Shown here piece after piece: positions 50,994 to 58,717 of a stretch of DNA of 64,000 nucleotides. The position numbers and the translations under genes were made by a program. A model generated the notes under the pieces. It had not been told where the DNA came from. It was given only the letters and a program-made list of their open reading frames with translations, and made no database searches. Source of the stretch: G963720515 sp963720515 (lineage in GTDB: Bacteria; Actinomycetota; Thermoleophilia; Gaiellales; Gaiellaceae); the NCBI GenBank assembly GCA_963720515.1, contig OY970397.1, forward strand, positions 1,674,001 through 1,738,000, in the 5' to 3' direction. Each line of letters opens with the position of its first letter. The first letter of the stretch is position 1.

Positions 50994-53459
50994 ATGCAAG
51001 AAGCGATCCGGTATCCGACCGATGAGCCGGAGGCGACGGACGGCCTGGTGGCCTCCGCCCTCCGCGCCGAGCGCTGGGCAGGCGAGCCGTTCCTGCGCGA
51101 AAGCGAGGAACCGAAAGTGGTGCTCGCACCCGGGCGCGCTCGCCGCAAGGCGCTCGACGACGCGATCGCGGAGATGGACGCCGGGCGCCGGACGCCCTCG
51201 CCCGAGTGGAAGGTGCGCTACGCGCTCATGCTCGGCCTCGAGCGCGTCATCACCGACCATCCGCCGCGCCTCGCCTCCGGCACGGAGCTCAGGCGCCACC
51301 AGGTAGACGCGCTCGCAGGGCTCCTCACCGAGCTCATCGCCCGGAACGAGCTCTCGCCGGAGAACGGGAACGGCAACGGCAACGGGAACGGCGAGCCCGA
51401 GCCGGAGCCCGAGGACGAGGAGCCGGCCGAGCTCCTCGAGGGCGACGAGGAGGAGCTCGAGCCGATCGTGGACGATCCGGGCGCCGCGCACCGCTTCCGC
51501 TTCCGCCATCCGACCGCCTCGGGCAAGACGATCGCCGCCGCAGGGTTCGTCGAGGCCGCACGCACGATGGGCGTCCTCATCCTCACGCACCGCCGCCTCC
51601 TGGTCAGCCAGTTCGAGCGCGACCTGACGGCGGAGGGCTACGGCGACCGCTTCTCGCCCGCGATCGAGGCCGACCACGAGCCGCTGCGCGGGAACCCGCT
51701 CACCATCCAGACCTACGCGTGGTTCGCGCGGCACGTGGGCTCGGTCTCCCGAAGCGCCTACCAGCTCGTCATTTGCGACGAGGCCCACACGGCGCTCGGC
51801 GAGAAGACGAGCGCGGCGATCCGGAGCTTCCCGGAGCCCGTCTACGTCGGGATGACCGCGACCGAGCAGCTGATCGCGAAGCAGGTCTCCGACGTCTTCC
51901 CGGCGTCTGTGGACGACCTGCCGCTCGGTGACGCCGCCCGCCGCGGCCTGATCGCCCCGCTCCGCTCGCTGCGTGTCCCGCCCGCGGCCGCCGTCTCCTC
52001 GGTGCCGATCGTAGGCGGCGACTACGACCCCGACGCCCTCGCCAAGGTCCTCGACCACGTGCTCATCAACCAGGCCGCCGCAAGCCTCTATCGCGACCGC
52101 TTCGACGCGACGCCCGGGATCGTCTACGCGGCCGGTGTCGAACACGCCTACAACCTGGCGCGCGAGTTCCGCGCCGCCGGCATCAAGGCCGAGGCCGTCA
52201 GCGGGAAAACGCCGCCGCTCCAGCTCGCCGAGACCCTGGCCGCTTACGAGCGCGGCGAGATCAACGTCCTCATCAACGCGCAGCTCCTCGCCGAGGGCTG
52301 GAACTCGCCGCGCGCGACCGTGTGCATGCATCTCGCGCCGACCGCGAGCCGCCGCGTGTACCAGCAGCGGATCGGACGCGTGATGCGGACGCATCCGCGC
52401 AAGGAGGCCGGCGTCGTCGTCGACTTCGTCGATCCCGCCGCGACGCACAACGAGCGGACGATCACGATCCACTCGCTCCTCGACTCCGACTTCTACCGTC
52501 CCGGCGCGCGGGTGACGCCCGCCCCCAGGCGCCGCGTCCAGCGCCGCGCGCGCCGCAAGCTCGCCCCGGCCTCGTGGCTCGTCCCGGTGACGCCCGATCC
52601 GCGCCGGCGCGTCCTGATCATCCAGCGGGAGTGGGAGCGCCTCGATCCCGGCAAGCTCGCCGAGGACGAGCAGCTCCTCTGGGCGCGCATCGCGGGGCGC
52701 CAGGTGCGCTTCGACGAACGCCAGCAGTTCGCGGAGAAGCTCGCGAAGGCGGCCAAGGTCTGCCGCGAGGCGTTCCTCATGAGCTGCGCCGCGGAGAACC
52801 CGAACCGGCGCCTCCGGCTCTCGGCGCTCGGCGACCGCGTCGCCCTTCCGGTCGAGCGGGCCGACTTCGACGACCTCGTCTCCATGGTCACGTCGGCTCC
52901 GACCTGGGAGAAGGACCGCGTCCACGGCATCCGGATCCTCCTGCGGGCGGTCGGCGAGGGGAAACCACAGGCGCCGGAGGACATCCTCGCGCGCTGGACG
53001 TGGCGGCTCGCGCGGGCGACGCGCAAGCTCCAGGACCGGAGGGCGAGCGCCGACCTGCCGGAGGCAAAGCGGCTCCTCGGGGCGCTGACGAACTCCCGCG
53101 GCCACCGGCACGAGGAGAACGCGGCGCGGCTCGTGAACGTCGCCCTCGAGCAGCCGATCCACGTCGCGGTCGCGCTGCTCGCCTCGGCGGAGGCCTACAC
53201 GCCGACGGCGCAGAGGCTGATCGACGGCGCCCGCGAGCGTGTCGGCTCGATCGAGGAGGTCGCGAACGCGCTCGCCGACAACCTCCCGCAGGCGAAGCAG
53301 CCGAGCGGGAAGTCCCGCCGCCGCCGACGCCGCAAGAAGCGCCAGACGGACGCCGCGAGGACCGCGCAGAAGAACGGCAAGCCGAACGGCGAGGCCAGGG
53401 CCGATCGGAAGCCCAAGGCTGAGCCCAAGCCGGCGGCCAGCCCGCGGCCTAGCCCCTAG
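50994..53459 (+). CDS. SF2 DEAD/DEAH-box helicase
   Basis: An 821-residue protein. Motif I PTASGKT near residue 172, motif II CDEAHTAL near 261, motif III GMTATEQ, and motif VI YQQRIGRVMRTH are present in RecA-like domains as in UvrB/SSL2-type SF2 helicases. Before motif I an Asn-Gly repeat (NGNGNGNGNG) and an acidic stretch interrupt the first domain. The C-terminus is a very basic tail (KSRRRRRRKKR and further Lys/Ala/Pro) that probably binds nucleic acid. It is followed tail-to-tail by the PAC2 gene. The substrate (RNA or DNA) is not evident. Confidence 0.87.
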   Translation: MQEAIRYPTDEPEATDGLVASALRAERWAGEPFLRESEEPKVVLAPGRARRKALDDAIAEMDAGRRTPSPEWKVRYALMLGLERVITDHPPRLASGTELRRHQVDALAGLLTELIARNELSPENGNGNGNGNGEPEPEPEDEEPAELLEGDEEELEPIVDDPGAAHRFRFRHPTASGKTIAAAGFVEAARTMGVLILTHRRLLVSQFERDLTAEGYGDRFSPAIEADHEPLRGNPLTIQTYAWFARHVGSVSRSAYQLVICDEAHTALGEKTSAAIRSFPEPVYVGMTATEQLIAKQVSDVFPASVDDLPLGDAARRGLIAPLRSLRVPPAAAVSSVPIVGGDYDPDALAKVLDHVLINQAAASLYRDRFDATPGIVYAAGVEHAYNLAREFRAAGIKAEAVSGKTPPLQLAETLAAYERGEINVLINAQLLAEGWNSPRATVCMHLAPTASRRVYQQRIGRVMRTHPRKEAGVVVDFVDPAATHNERTITIHSLLDSDFYRPGARVTPAPRRRVQRRARRKLAPASWLVPVTPDPRRRVLIIQREWERLDPGKLAEDEQLLWARIAGRQVRFDERQQFAEKLAKAAKVCREAFLMSCAAENPNRRLRLSALGDRVALPVERADFDDLVSMVTSAPTWEKDRVHGIRILLRAVGEGKPQAPEDILARWTWRLARATRKLQDRRASADLPEAKRLLGALTNSRGHRHEENAARLVNVALEQPIHVAVALLASAEAYTPTAQRLIDGARERVGSIEEVANALADNLPQAKQPSGKSRRRRRRKKRQTDAARTAQKNGKPNGEARADRKPKAEPKPAASPRPSP

Positions 53460-54340
53460 TCCTCGTCCGCTTCTTCCTGGTTTCGGGCCTCGTGCTCGCG
53501 TAGGAAGCGCGTGAGCTCGGCCGCGAGGGTGTCGCCCGAGGGCATGTCGCCCTCGTCGCCGAGCGCGTCACGGCGGCGCTCGAGCTCCTGCACGTAGGCC
53601 TCGGTCTCCTCGTTCTCCGCGACGACCTCGCTCACGTGCTGCTCGTAGGTCGCCGAGGCGCGCTCGAGCTCGTCGAGGTCGAGGTCGGCGCCGACGAGGC
53701 CGGCGAACCGGCTCGACAGCGCGAGCGCCGCCTTGGGGCTGGCCGCGAGCGACGCGTAGTGCGGGACCGCGGCCCAGAGGCTCGCGGACGAGATGTCGGC
53801 GGCGCGGCACGCGTCGTGCAGCACGCCCACGATCCCGGTCGGCCCCTCGTAGCGCGACGTGGCGAGCCCGAGCTCCTGCACGAGGTCGGGGTCGGTGGCC
53901 GAGCCGGTCACCGGCGCGGGCCGCGTGTGTGGGACGTCCGCGAGCAGCGCGCCGAGCGTGACGACGAGCTCGACGCCGAGCTCCTCGGCCAGCGAGACGA
54001 CCTCGCCCGCGAAGGTGCGCCAGCGGAGGTTCGGCTCGATCCCGAGGAGCAGCACCACGCCACGCGCGGCGCCGGGGAGGGGTGCGGCGTAGAACGCGTT
54101 GTCGGGCCAGTCGATCCGCCGCGTGATGCCGTCCACGAGCGCGACGTGCGGCCGGTTGACCTGGAAGTCGTAGAACTCCTCGGGGTCGATCCCCGCGAAC
54201 CGCTCGGCGTCCCAGGACTGCGCGAGGAAGGCGAGGGCGAGCGAGGCGCCCTGCGCGCCGTCGTTCCAGCCGCGGAACGCTGCCACGAGAACCGGGCGCT
54301 CGAGATCGGGCCGCCGCTCGATGCGGAGGTGTTCCCCCAT
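53456..54340 (-). CDS. PAC2 family protein
   Basis: A 294-residue protein. Features are PVLVAAFRGWNDGAQGASLAL, GIEPNLRWRTFA and the GxLxxxVPHTRP segment typical of PAC2 (proteasome-assembly-chaperone 2-like) proteins, with a coiled acidic C-terminus. They are widespread in actinobacteria and often near proteasome or metabolic genes; the bacterial function is unproven. Its stop overlaps that of the helicase (CTAG). Confidence 0.88.
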   Translation of the reverse strand: MGEHLRIERRPDLERPVLVAAFRGWNDGAQGASLALAFLAQSWDAERFAGIDPEEFYDFQVNRPHVALVDGITRRIDWPDNAFYAAPLPGAARGVVLLLGIEPNLRWRTFAGEVVSLAEELGVELVVTLGALLADVPHTRPAPVTGSATDPDLVQELGLATSRYEGPTGIVGVLHDACRAADISSASLWAAVPHYASLAASPKAALALSSRFAGLVGADLDLDELERASATYEQHVSEVVAENEETEAYVQELERRRDALGDEGDMPSGDTLAAELTRFLREHEARNQEEADED

Positions 54341-54349
54341 GAACGGAGT

Positions 54350-55252
54350 CTAGTGCGCTTTCCGCGGCGGTAGAACCGCCGCCAGCGTCACGACGAGCGC
54401 CCACACGAGCGTCGCGAGCGTGACGTGGACGAGGACGAGCCACCACGGGAGCTGGTTCCGCCACTGGGCCTCGCCGACGGCCATCTGCGCCAGGAGCACC
54501 GCGAGCGTGGCTCCCGCGACGGCGCTGGCGAGCCGCAGCCCCGACCGCAGCACGGCGACGAGGACGACGAGGAAGCTCACGCCGAAGATCGCGGTCGCGC
54601 GCACGTGGACGTAGACGGCGTCCTCGAGATTCCAGATCCGCCCGATGTCCACGCCGCCCGAGTGCGGGCCCGACGCGGTCGAGAACGTGCCCGTGACGAC
54701 GAGGACGAGCGCGAGCGGGACGAGGGCGAGCGCGAGCCAGCCGAGCCAGGCCGCGGCGGGGCGCTCCGTGATCCGCCCGCTCAGCCGCTCGGCCCCGACG
54801 ACGACCCACACGCCGAGCGCGACGCCCGCGAGCGACAGCAGGAAATGGCCCATCACGATGTACGGGTTGAGCTCGAAGATCACCGTGATCCCGCCGAGCA
54901 CGCCCTGCGCGAGCACGAGGATCGGCAGGGCGACGGCGCCGACGAGCAGCCTCCGCGGCACGCGGGCCCGCCAGGCGGTGAACGCGGCGGCGAGCGTGGT
55001 CAGGCCGACGAGGAAGCCGACGACGCGGTTCGAGAACTCGACGTAAGCGTGGTAGCCGCGCTCCGGGAGGAACGACGTCTCGCCGCAGCGGGGCCAGTTG
55101 TCGCAGCCGAGCCCCGAGCCGGTGAGCCGCACGGTGGCGCCGCTCACGGTGACGAGGACGAGCGCGACCAGCGCGGCGTAGGCGGCGCGGCGGAACGTGA
55201 CGACCGAGATCGCCGGGAGGCGCGCCCGCCGGTCGGCGGCGGCTTCGGTCAC
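54350..55252 (-). CDS. ctaA: Heme A synthase (COX15/CtaA family)
   Basis: A 300-residue membrane protein with about eight helices. The first loop has TGSGLGCDNWPRC, the cysteine-pair motif of CtaA, and later helices carry the conserved His residues (VEFSNRVVGF, GHFLLSLAG, VHVRATAIF, LVHVTLATLVW). It converts heme O to heme A for aa3-type cytochrome oxidase, so the organism respires oxygen. The GTG start overlaps the selD stop (GTGA), an unusual partner. Confidence 0.9.
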   Translation of the reverse strand: MTEAAADRRARLPAISVVTFRRAAYAALVALVLVTVSGATVRLTGSGLGCDNWPRCGETSFLPERGYHAYVEFSNRVVGFLVGLTTLAAAFTAWRARVPRRLLVGAVALPILVLAQGVLGGITVIFELNPYIVMGHFLLSLAGVALGVWVVVGAERLSGRITERPAAAWLGWLALALVPLALVLVVTGTFSTASGPHSGGVDIGRIWNLEDAVYVHVRATAIFGVSFLVVLVAVLRSGLRLASAVAGATLAVLLAQMAVGEAQWRNQLPWWLVLVHVTLATLVWALVVTLAAVLPPRKAH

Positions 55253-56271
55253 GCGACCGAAACCCCGGCGCCGGCCTCGACGCGGCCGATGCGCGCGAGC
55301 GGGAGCCCGGCGTCGGCGAACGTGGCCTCGAGCACGGAGCCCTTGTCCGCAGGGAGCGTGACGAGGAGCCCGCCCGCCGTCTGTGGGTCGAATCCGATCC
55401 GCTCGACCGCCTCGGACACGCCGTTGAGCTCGAGTGCGCTGCCCAGATACTCGCGGTTGCGCGGCTCGCCGCCCGTCGAGATCCCCGCCTCGGCGGCCTC
55501 GACCGCGCCCGCGAGCACCGGAAGCGCCTCCGCGTCGAGCGCGAGCCGCACGCCGCTCCGCGACGCCATCTCGTGCGCGTGGCCGAAGAGCCCGAAGCCG
55601 GTCACGTCGGTGGCCGCGGCCGGCTCGAAGGGCCGCAGCAGATCGGCGGCGGCGGCGTTCAGCGTCGTCATCTGGTCGGTCGCGGCCTCGACCTCGGCCT
55701 CGCCCACGACGCCGGCGCGCGCTCCGGCGAGGACGAGCCCCGTGCCGAGCGGCTTCGTGAGGAAGACGGCGTCGCCCGGCTCGGCAGTGTCCGCGCGCCA
55801 GACCGCGTCGGGACGGACGAAACCGACGACCGCGAGCCCGTACTTCGACTCGTCGTCGCGGATCGTGTGCCCGCCGGCGAGGAGCGCGCCGGCCTCGGCG
55901 ACCTTCGCCGCCGCGCCGTCGAGCACGGCCCGCACGGTCGCGACCGGAAGCTCCTCCGGGAACGCCGCGACCGACAGGGCGAGAATTGGCGCACCGCCCA
56001 TCGCGTAGACGTCGTTCAGCGCGTTCGTCGCCGCGATGGCGCCGAAGAGCGTGGGGTCGTCCACGAGCGGCGGGAAGAAGTCCACGGTGAAGACGAGCGC
56101 GCGCTCGTCGTCGAGGCGGTAGACCGCCGCGTCGTCGGCCTGCGCGAGCCCGACGATCAGGTCGTCCGACGAGACGGGCGCAAAGCCCTGGAGCAGCTCC
56201 TCGAGCCGCGCGGCCGCGTACTTGGCGGCGCATCCTCCGCCGGCCGTGAGCCCGATCGACGCCTGTTCCAC
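55249..56271 (-). CDS. selD: Selenide, water dikinase
   Basis: A 340-residue AIR-synthase-fold enzyme with a GTG start. The N-terminal loop GGGCAAK keeps Cys14 and Lys17, equivalent to the catalytic Cys17/Lys20 of E. coli SelD (the second Cys is Ala). QADDAAVYRL and TDVTGFGLFGHAHEM are further family motifs. It makes selenophosphate for selenocysteine, selenouridine or the selenium cofactor of molybdenum hydroxylases. No selA, selB or ybbB lies in the window. The neighbour xdhC hints at the last use. Confidence 0.92.
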   Translation of the reverse strand: MEQASIGLTAGGGCAAKYAAARLEELLQGFAPVSSDDLIVGLAQADDAAVYRLDDERALVFTVDFFPPLVDDPTLFGAIAATNALNDVYAMGGAPILALSVAAFPEELPVATVRAVLDGAAAKVAEAGALLAGGHTIRDDESKYGLAVVGFVRPDAVWRADTAEPGDAVFLTKPLGTGLVLAGARAGVVGEAEVEAATDQMTTLNAAAADLLRPFEPAAATDVTGFGLFGHAHEMASRSGVRLALDAEALPVLAGAVEAAEAGISTGGEPRNREYLGSALELNGVSEAVERIGFDPQTAGGLLVTLPADKGSVLEATFADAGLPLARIGRVEAGAGVSVA

Positions 56272-56294
56272 GAGGTGAGCGTACCCCGGCCCGG

Positions 56295-57239
56295 CTAGCG
56301 GGACGGCGCCTCTGCGGGCGTCCGGAGCCGCGCGAGGGCGACGAGCTCGGCCGCCACCGCGACCGCGACCTCGGCGGGCGACTTCGCCCCGAGGTCGAGC
56401 CCGATCGGCGCGTGGATCCGGGCGACGTCCTCGTCCGCGACGCCCTCGGCGCGCAGCCGCTCGAGCCGCGCTTCCGTAGTCCGCCTGCCGCCCAGCGCGC
56501 CGACGTACCCCGCCGGGCTCGCGAGCGCGGCGCGGAGCGCCGGAACGTCGAGCTTCGGATCGTGCGTCAGCACGCAGACGGCGCTCCTCGCGTCGAGCTC
56601 CTCGCGGGCGAGCACGCGGTCGGGCCAGTCGACGGCGAGCTCGTCGGCGTCCGGGAAGCGCTCGCGAGTGAGGAACCGCGGCCGCGGGTCGATGACGGTG
56701 ACCCGGTAGCCGAGAAGGCGGCCGAGCGAGGAGAGCGCGGCGGCGTGGTCGATCGCGCCGACGACGTACATGCGCGGGCGCGGCGCGACCGTGAGGACGA
56801 AGCGCTCGGCGGCGGACGGTGCCGCGTCCTCGACGGGGACGAGCGTGAGCGGTGCGCCGTCCAGCGGAACCTCGAGCGCGACGGGCCGCTCGGCCGCGAC
56901 GGCGGCGGCCAGCTCACGGATGAGCGCGGGCTCCACCGGGGTCACGAAGACATGCACGGTGCCGCCGCACGGAAGGCCGACCTCGAAGGCGTCCTCGTCG
57001 GCCACGCCGTAGGTGATGCGCCGCGCCGGCTCGCCGCCGAGGATCGCGGTCGCCTCGTCGTAGAGCGCCGGCTCGATGCAGCCGCCGGTGACGGTGCCGA
57101 CGACGTCGCCGCGCTCGGAGACGGCGAAGGCGGCGCCCGGATCGAGCGGGGCCGAGCCCTCGGTGCCGATGAGGATCGCGACGGCGGCGCGAAGGCCCTC
57201 ATCCGTCCAGCGCTCGAGCGTCGGAAGGATCGCCTGCAC
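56295..57239 (-). CDS. XdhC/CoxI-family molybdenum-enzyme maturation protein
   Basis: A 314-residue protein from the GTG at 57237-57239. The XdhC/CoxI N-terminal domain has GSAPLDPGAAFAV and GTVTGGCIEPAL, and the C-terminal Rossmann domain has MYVVGAIDHAAAL, VTVIDPRPRF and CVLTHDPKLDVPALRAAL with GYVGALGGRRTTEARLERL. Such proteins mature or sulfurate the molybdenum cofactor for xanthine dehydrogenase or CO dehydrogenase. It precedes selD by 23 bases, so a selenium-dependent molybdenum hydroxylase elsewhere in the genome is plausible. Confidence 0.88.
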   Translation of the reverse strand: MQAILPTLERWTDEGLRAAVAILIGTEGSAPLDPGAAFAVSERGDVVGTVTGGCIEPALYDEATAILGGEPARRITYGVADEDAFEVGLPCGGTVHVFVTPVEPALIRELAAAVAAERPVALEVPLDGAPLTLVPVEDAAPSAAERFVLTVAPRPRMYVVGAIDHAAALSSLGRLLGYRVTVIDPRPRFLTRERFPDADELAVDWPDRVLAREELDARSAVCVLTHDPKLDVPALRAALASPAGYVGALGGRRTTEARLERLRAEGVADEDVARIHAPIGLDLGAKSPAEVAVAVAAELVALARLRTPAEAPSR

Positions 57240-57275
57240 GCAAGCGACGGTACCTGCGACGCGTACGATCCCGGC

Positions 57276-58160
57276 ATGGCGTCCGAGCTGGAAACGGCCT
57301 TCACCGAGCGCGGCTACGGCCTCTCGAGCATGAGCGCAACCCTCCGCCGCGTGCTCGTCCGGCCGCCGAGCCCCGAGGCCGCCGCGGTCTGGAAGACGTT
57401 CGGCTGGCGGCGCGAGCCCGATCCGGCGAAGCTCGCCGCCGAGCACGAGGCCTTCCGCGCGCTCCTCGAGGACGCCGGCGTGGAGGTCGTCGTCGCGCAG
57501 ACGCCGCTCGCTCTCTCGCCCGACGCGATCTACGTGTACGACCCCGCGCTCGTGACGGGCGACGGCGCGCTCCTCCTCCGCCCCGGCAAACCCGGGCGGC
57601 GCGACGAGGTGAGCGCCATGGCCGCCGACCTGGTCGAGGCGGGAATCCCGATCGCGGGCCTCATCGAGCCTCCGGCGACGGTCGAGGGCGGCGACACGGT
57701 CTGGCTCGACGAGCGCACGCTCCTCGTCGGCCGCGGCTACCGCACGAACGACCACGGGATCCACGCGCTCGCGGCCGCGCTTCCGGACGTGGACGTGATC
57801 GCCTACGACCTCCCGCACCTGAACGGCGCCGGCGAGGTGCTCCACCTCATGTCCCTGATCTCGCCACTCGACGACGACCTCGCCGTCGTCTACCTCCCGC
57901 TCATGCCCGTACGCCTCGTGGAGCTCGTCGCCGAGCGCGGGATCGAGCTCGTCGAGGTGCCCGAGGACGAGTTCTGGACGATGGGCCCGAACGTCCTCGC
58001 CCTCGGCCCGCGCCGCGCTCTCGCGCTCGACGGCAACCCGGTCACGCGGGAGCGCATGGAGGCCGCTGGCGTCGAGGTCACGGTCTACACCGGCGACGAG
58101 ATCTCACGGCTCGGCGACGGCGGGCCCACCTGCCTCACGCGGCCGCTCCTGCGGGCCTAG
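57276..58160 (+). CDS. DDAH/amidinotransferase-family hydrolase
   Basis: A 294-residue protein from the ATG at 57276. The pentein fold is indicated by SPDAIYVYDPAL, EGGDTVWLDE, NGAGEVLHLMS (likely catalytic His) and the C-terminal GGPTCLTRPL with Cys286 as nucleophile. Dimethylarginine dimethylaminohydrolase and related arginine-modifying enzymes share this set. It is a second guanidino hydrolase besides ArcA. Exact substrate is not fixed by sequence reading. It is divergent from xdhC. Confidence 0.85.
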   Translation: MASELETAFTERGYGLSSMSATLRRVLVRPPSPEAAAVWKTFGWRREPDPAKLAAEHEAFRALLEDAGVEVVVAQTPLALSPDAIYVYDPALVTGDGALLLRPGKPGRRDEVSAMAADLVEAGIPIAGLIEPPATVEGGDTVWLDERTLLVGRGYRTNDHGIHALAAALPDVDVIAYDLPHLNGAGEVLHLMSLISPLDDDLAVVYLPLMPVRLVELVAERGIELVEVPEDEFWTMGPNVLALGPRRALALDGNPVTRERMEAAGVEVTVYTGDEISRLGDGGPTCLTRPLLRA

Positions 58161-58180
58161 CGTACGACCGCGCGGGCCCG

Positions 58181-58225
58181 GGACATGCCCGCCTCCGAGG
58201 GGTGAGGGAGGAGCCGGGCATGTCC
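58181..58225 (+). terminator. Long inverted repeat after the DDAH-like gene
   Basis: GGACATGCCCG (58181-58191) and CGGGCATGTCC (58215-58225) are perfect 11-base arms; an inner CCTCC/GGAGG pair extends the fold. It lies 20 bases after the stop and may be a terminator, although the T-run is missing. Confidence 0.45.
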
Positions 58226-58438
58226 GGTCCGCGAACCGTATCGGGCGTCGGGCGCCCTACTCAATCGGAGCGCCGAGGGGCTCAACGCATTCCTTTACCG
58301 ATTGAAGTTTCGGCAGGCTATAACGCGAGGACGGTTCCCGCAAGCGCTTCCGGCGCCCGGGTCGGGGAGACCGCAGGCGCCGGGGGGAAGGCGCGTCAAA
58401 AGAATTCGTGGCGGAGCTTGGTGCCGGGCGAGCGTGCG
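58226..58438. other. Intergenic sequence between the DDAH-like gene and the peptide operon
   Basis: About 210 bases without a convincing ORF. TTACCG and TATAAC near 58293-58325 could make a weak plus-strand promoter with 18-base spacing. No repeats other than the hairpin before it were seen. Confidence 0.35.
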
Positions 58439-58555
58439 TCAGACGAGCTGCGCGACGATCAGGACCCCAGCGGCTGCCCACGCGGCGAGAAGCGACGCGA
58501 GGACTGGAGCCAGGGGGCGTAGCGAAGGGCGTGAGACGGTGGGCGAATTTTCCAC
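58439..58555 (-). CDS. Possible small membrane peptide in the regulator-peptide operon
   Basis: A GTG-started 38-residue ORF (58553-58555) with a polar start MENSPTVSRPSLRP and a single hydrophobic helix (LAPVLASLLAAWAAAGVLIV) ending AQLV. It has only a weak AAGG ribosome-binding site. An ATG with a better GGGAGGAAGG lies at 58582-58584 but reads a different frame (basic, no helix). Either a small TM protein exists, or a frame error separates the good start from the helix. It is downstream of peptide 2. Confidence 0.4.
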   Translation of the reverse strand: MENSPTVSRPSLRPLAPVLASLLAAWAAAGVLIVAQLV

Positions 58556-58600
58556 GGCGCGCGGAACCTTCGGCGCACTGTCATGCCTTCCTCCCTGTCG

Positions 58601-58699
58601 TTACCCGCCGCGGTGGAAGCCCGGGCACGACATGAGCCATCCGCCGAACGCTGCGACCTGGACCAGTGCCACGAATACTGCGATCGAAACACCCTTCAT
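58601..58699 (-). CDS. Candidate secreted signalling peptide 2 (32 residues)
   Basis: The ATG at 58697-58699 lies 18 bases after the stop of regulator 2 with an ideal GGAGGTGA. The product has MKGVS, a hydrophobic stretch (4-18), Ala16-Ala17-Phe18-Gly19-Gly20 and the tail WLMSCPGFHRGG (21-32). The tandem regulator-then-peptide order is that of PlcR-PapR and NprR-NprX. Registers 16-20 match peptide 1 although the tails differ, as expected of paralogous signals with different specificity. Processing after Gly20 or in the hydrophobic region is inference. Confidence 0.65.
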   Translation of the reverse strand: MKGVSIAVFVALVQVAAFGGWLMSCPGFHRGG

Positions 58700-58717
58700 A
58701 CTCGTCACCTCCTTTCC

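Noticed and set aside
58257..58481. A 74-codon minus-strand ORF before the DDAH-like hairpin
   Set aside because: Arg/Pro-rich with no ribosome-binding site; its composition matches other GC shadow frames.
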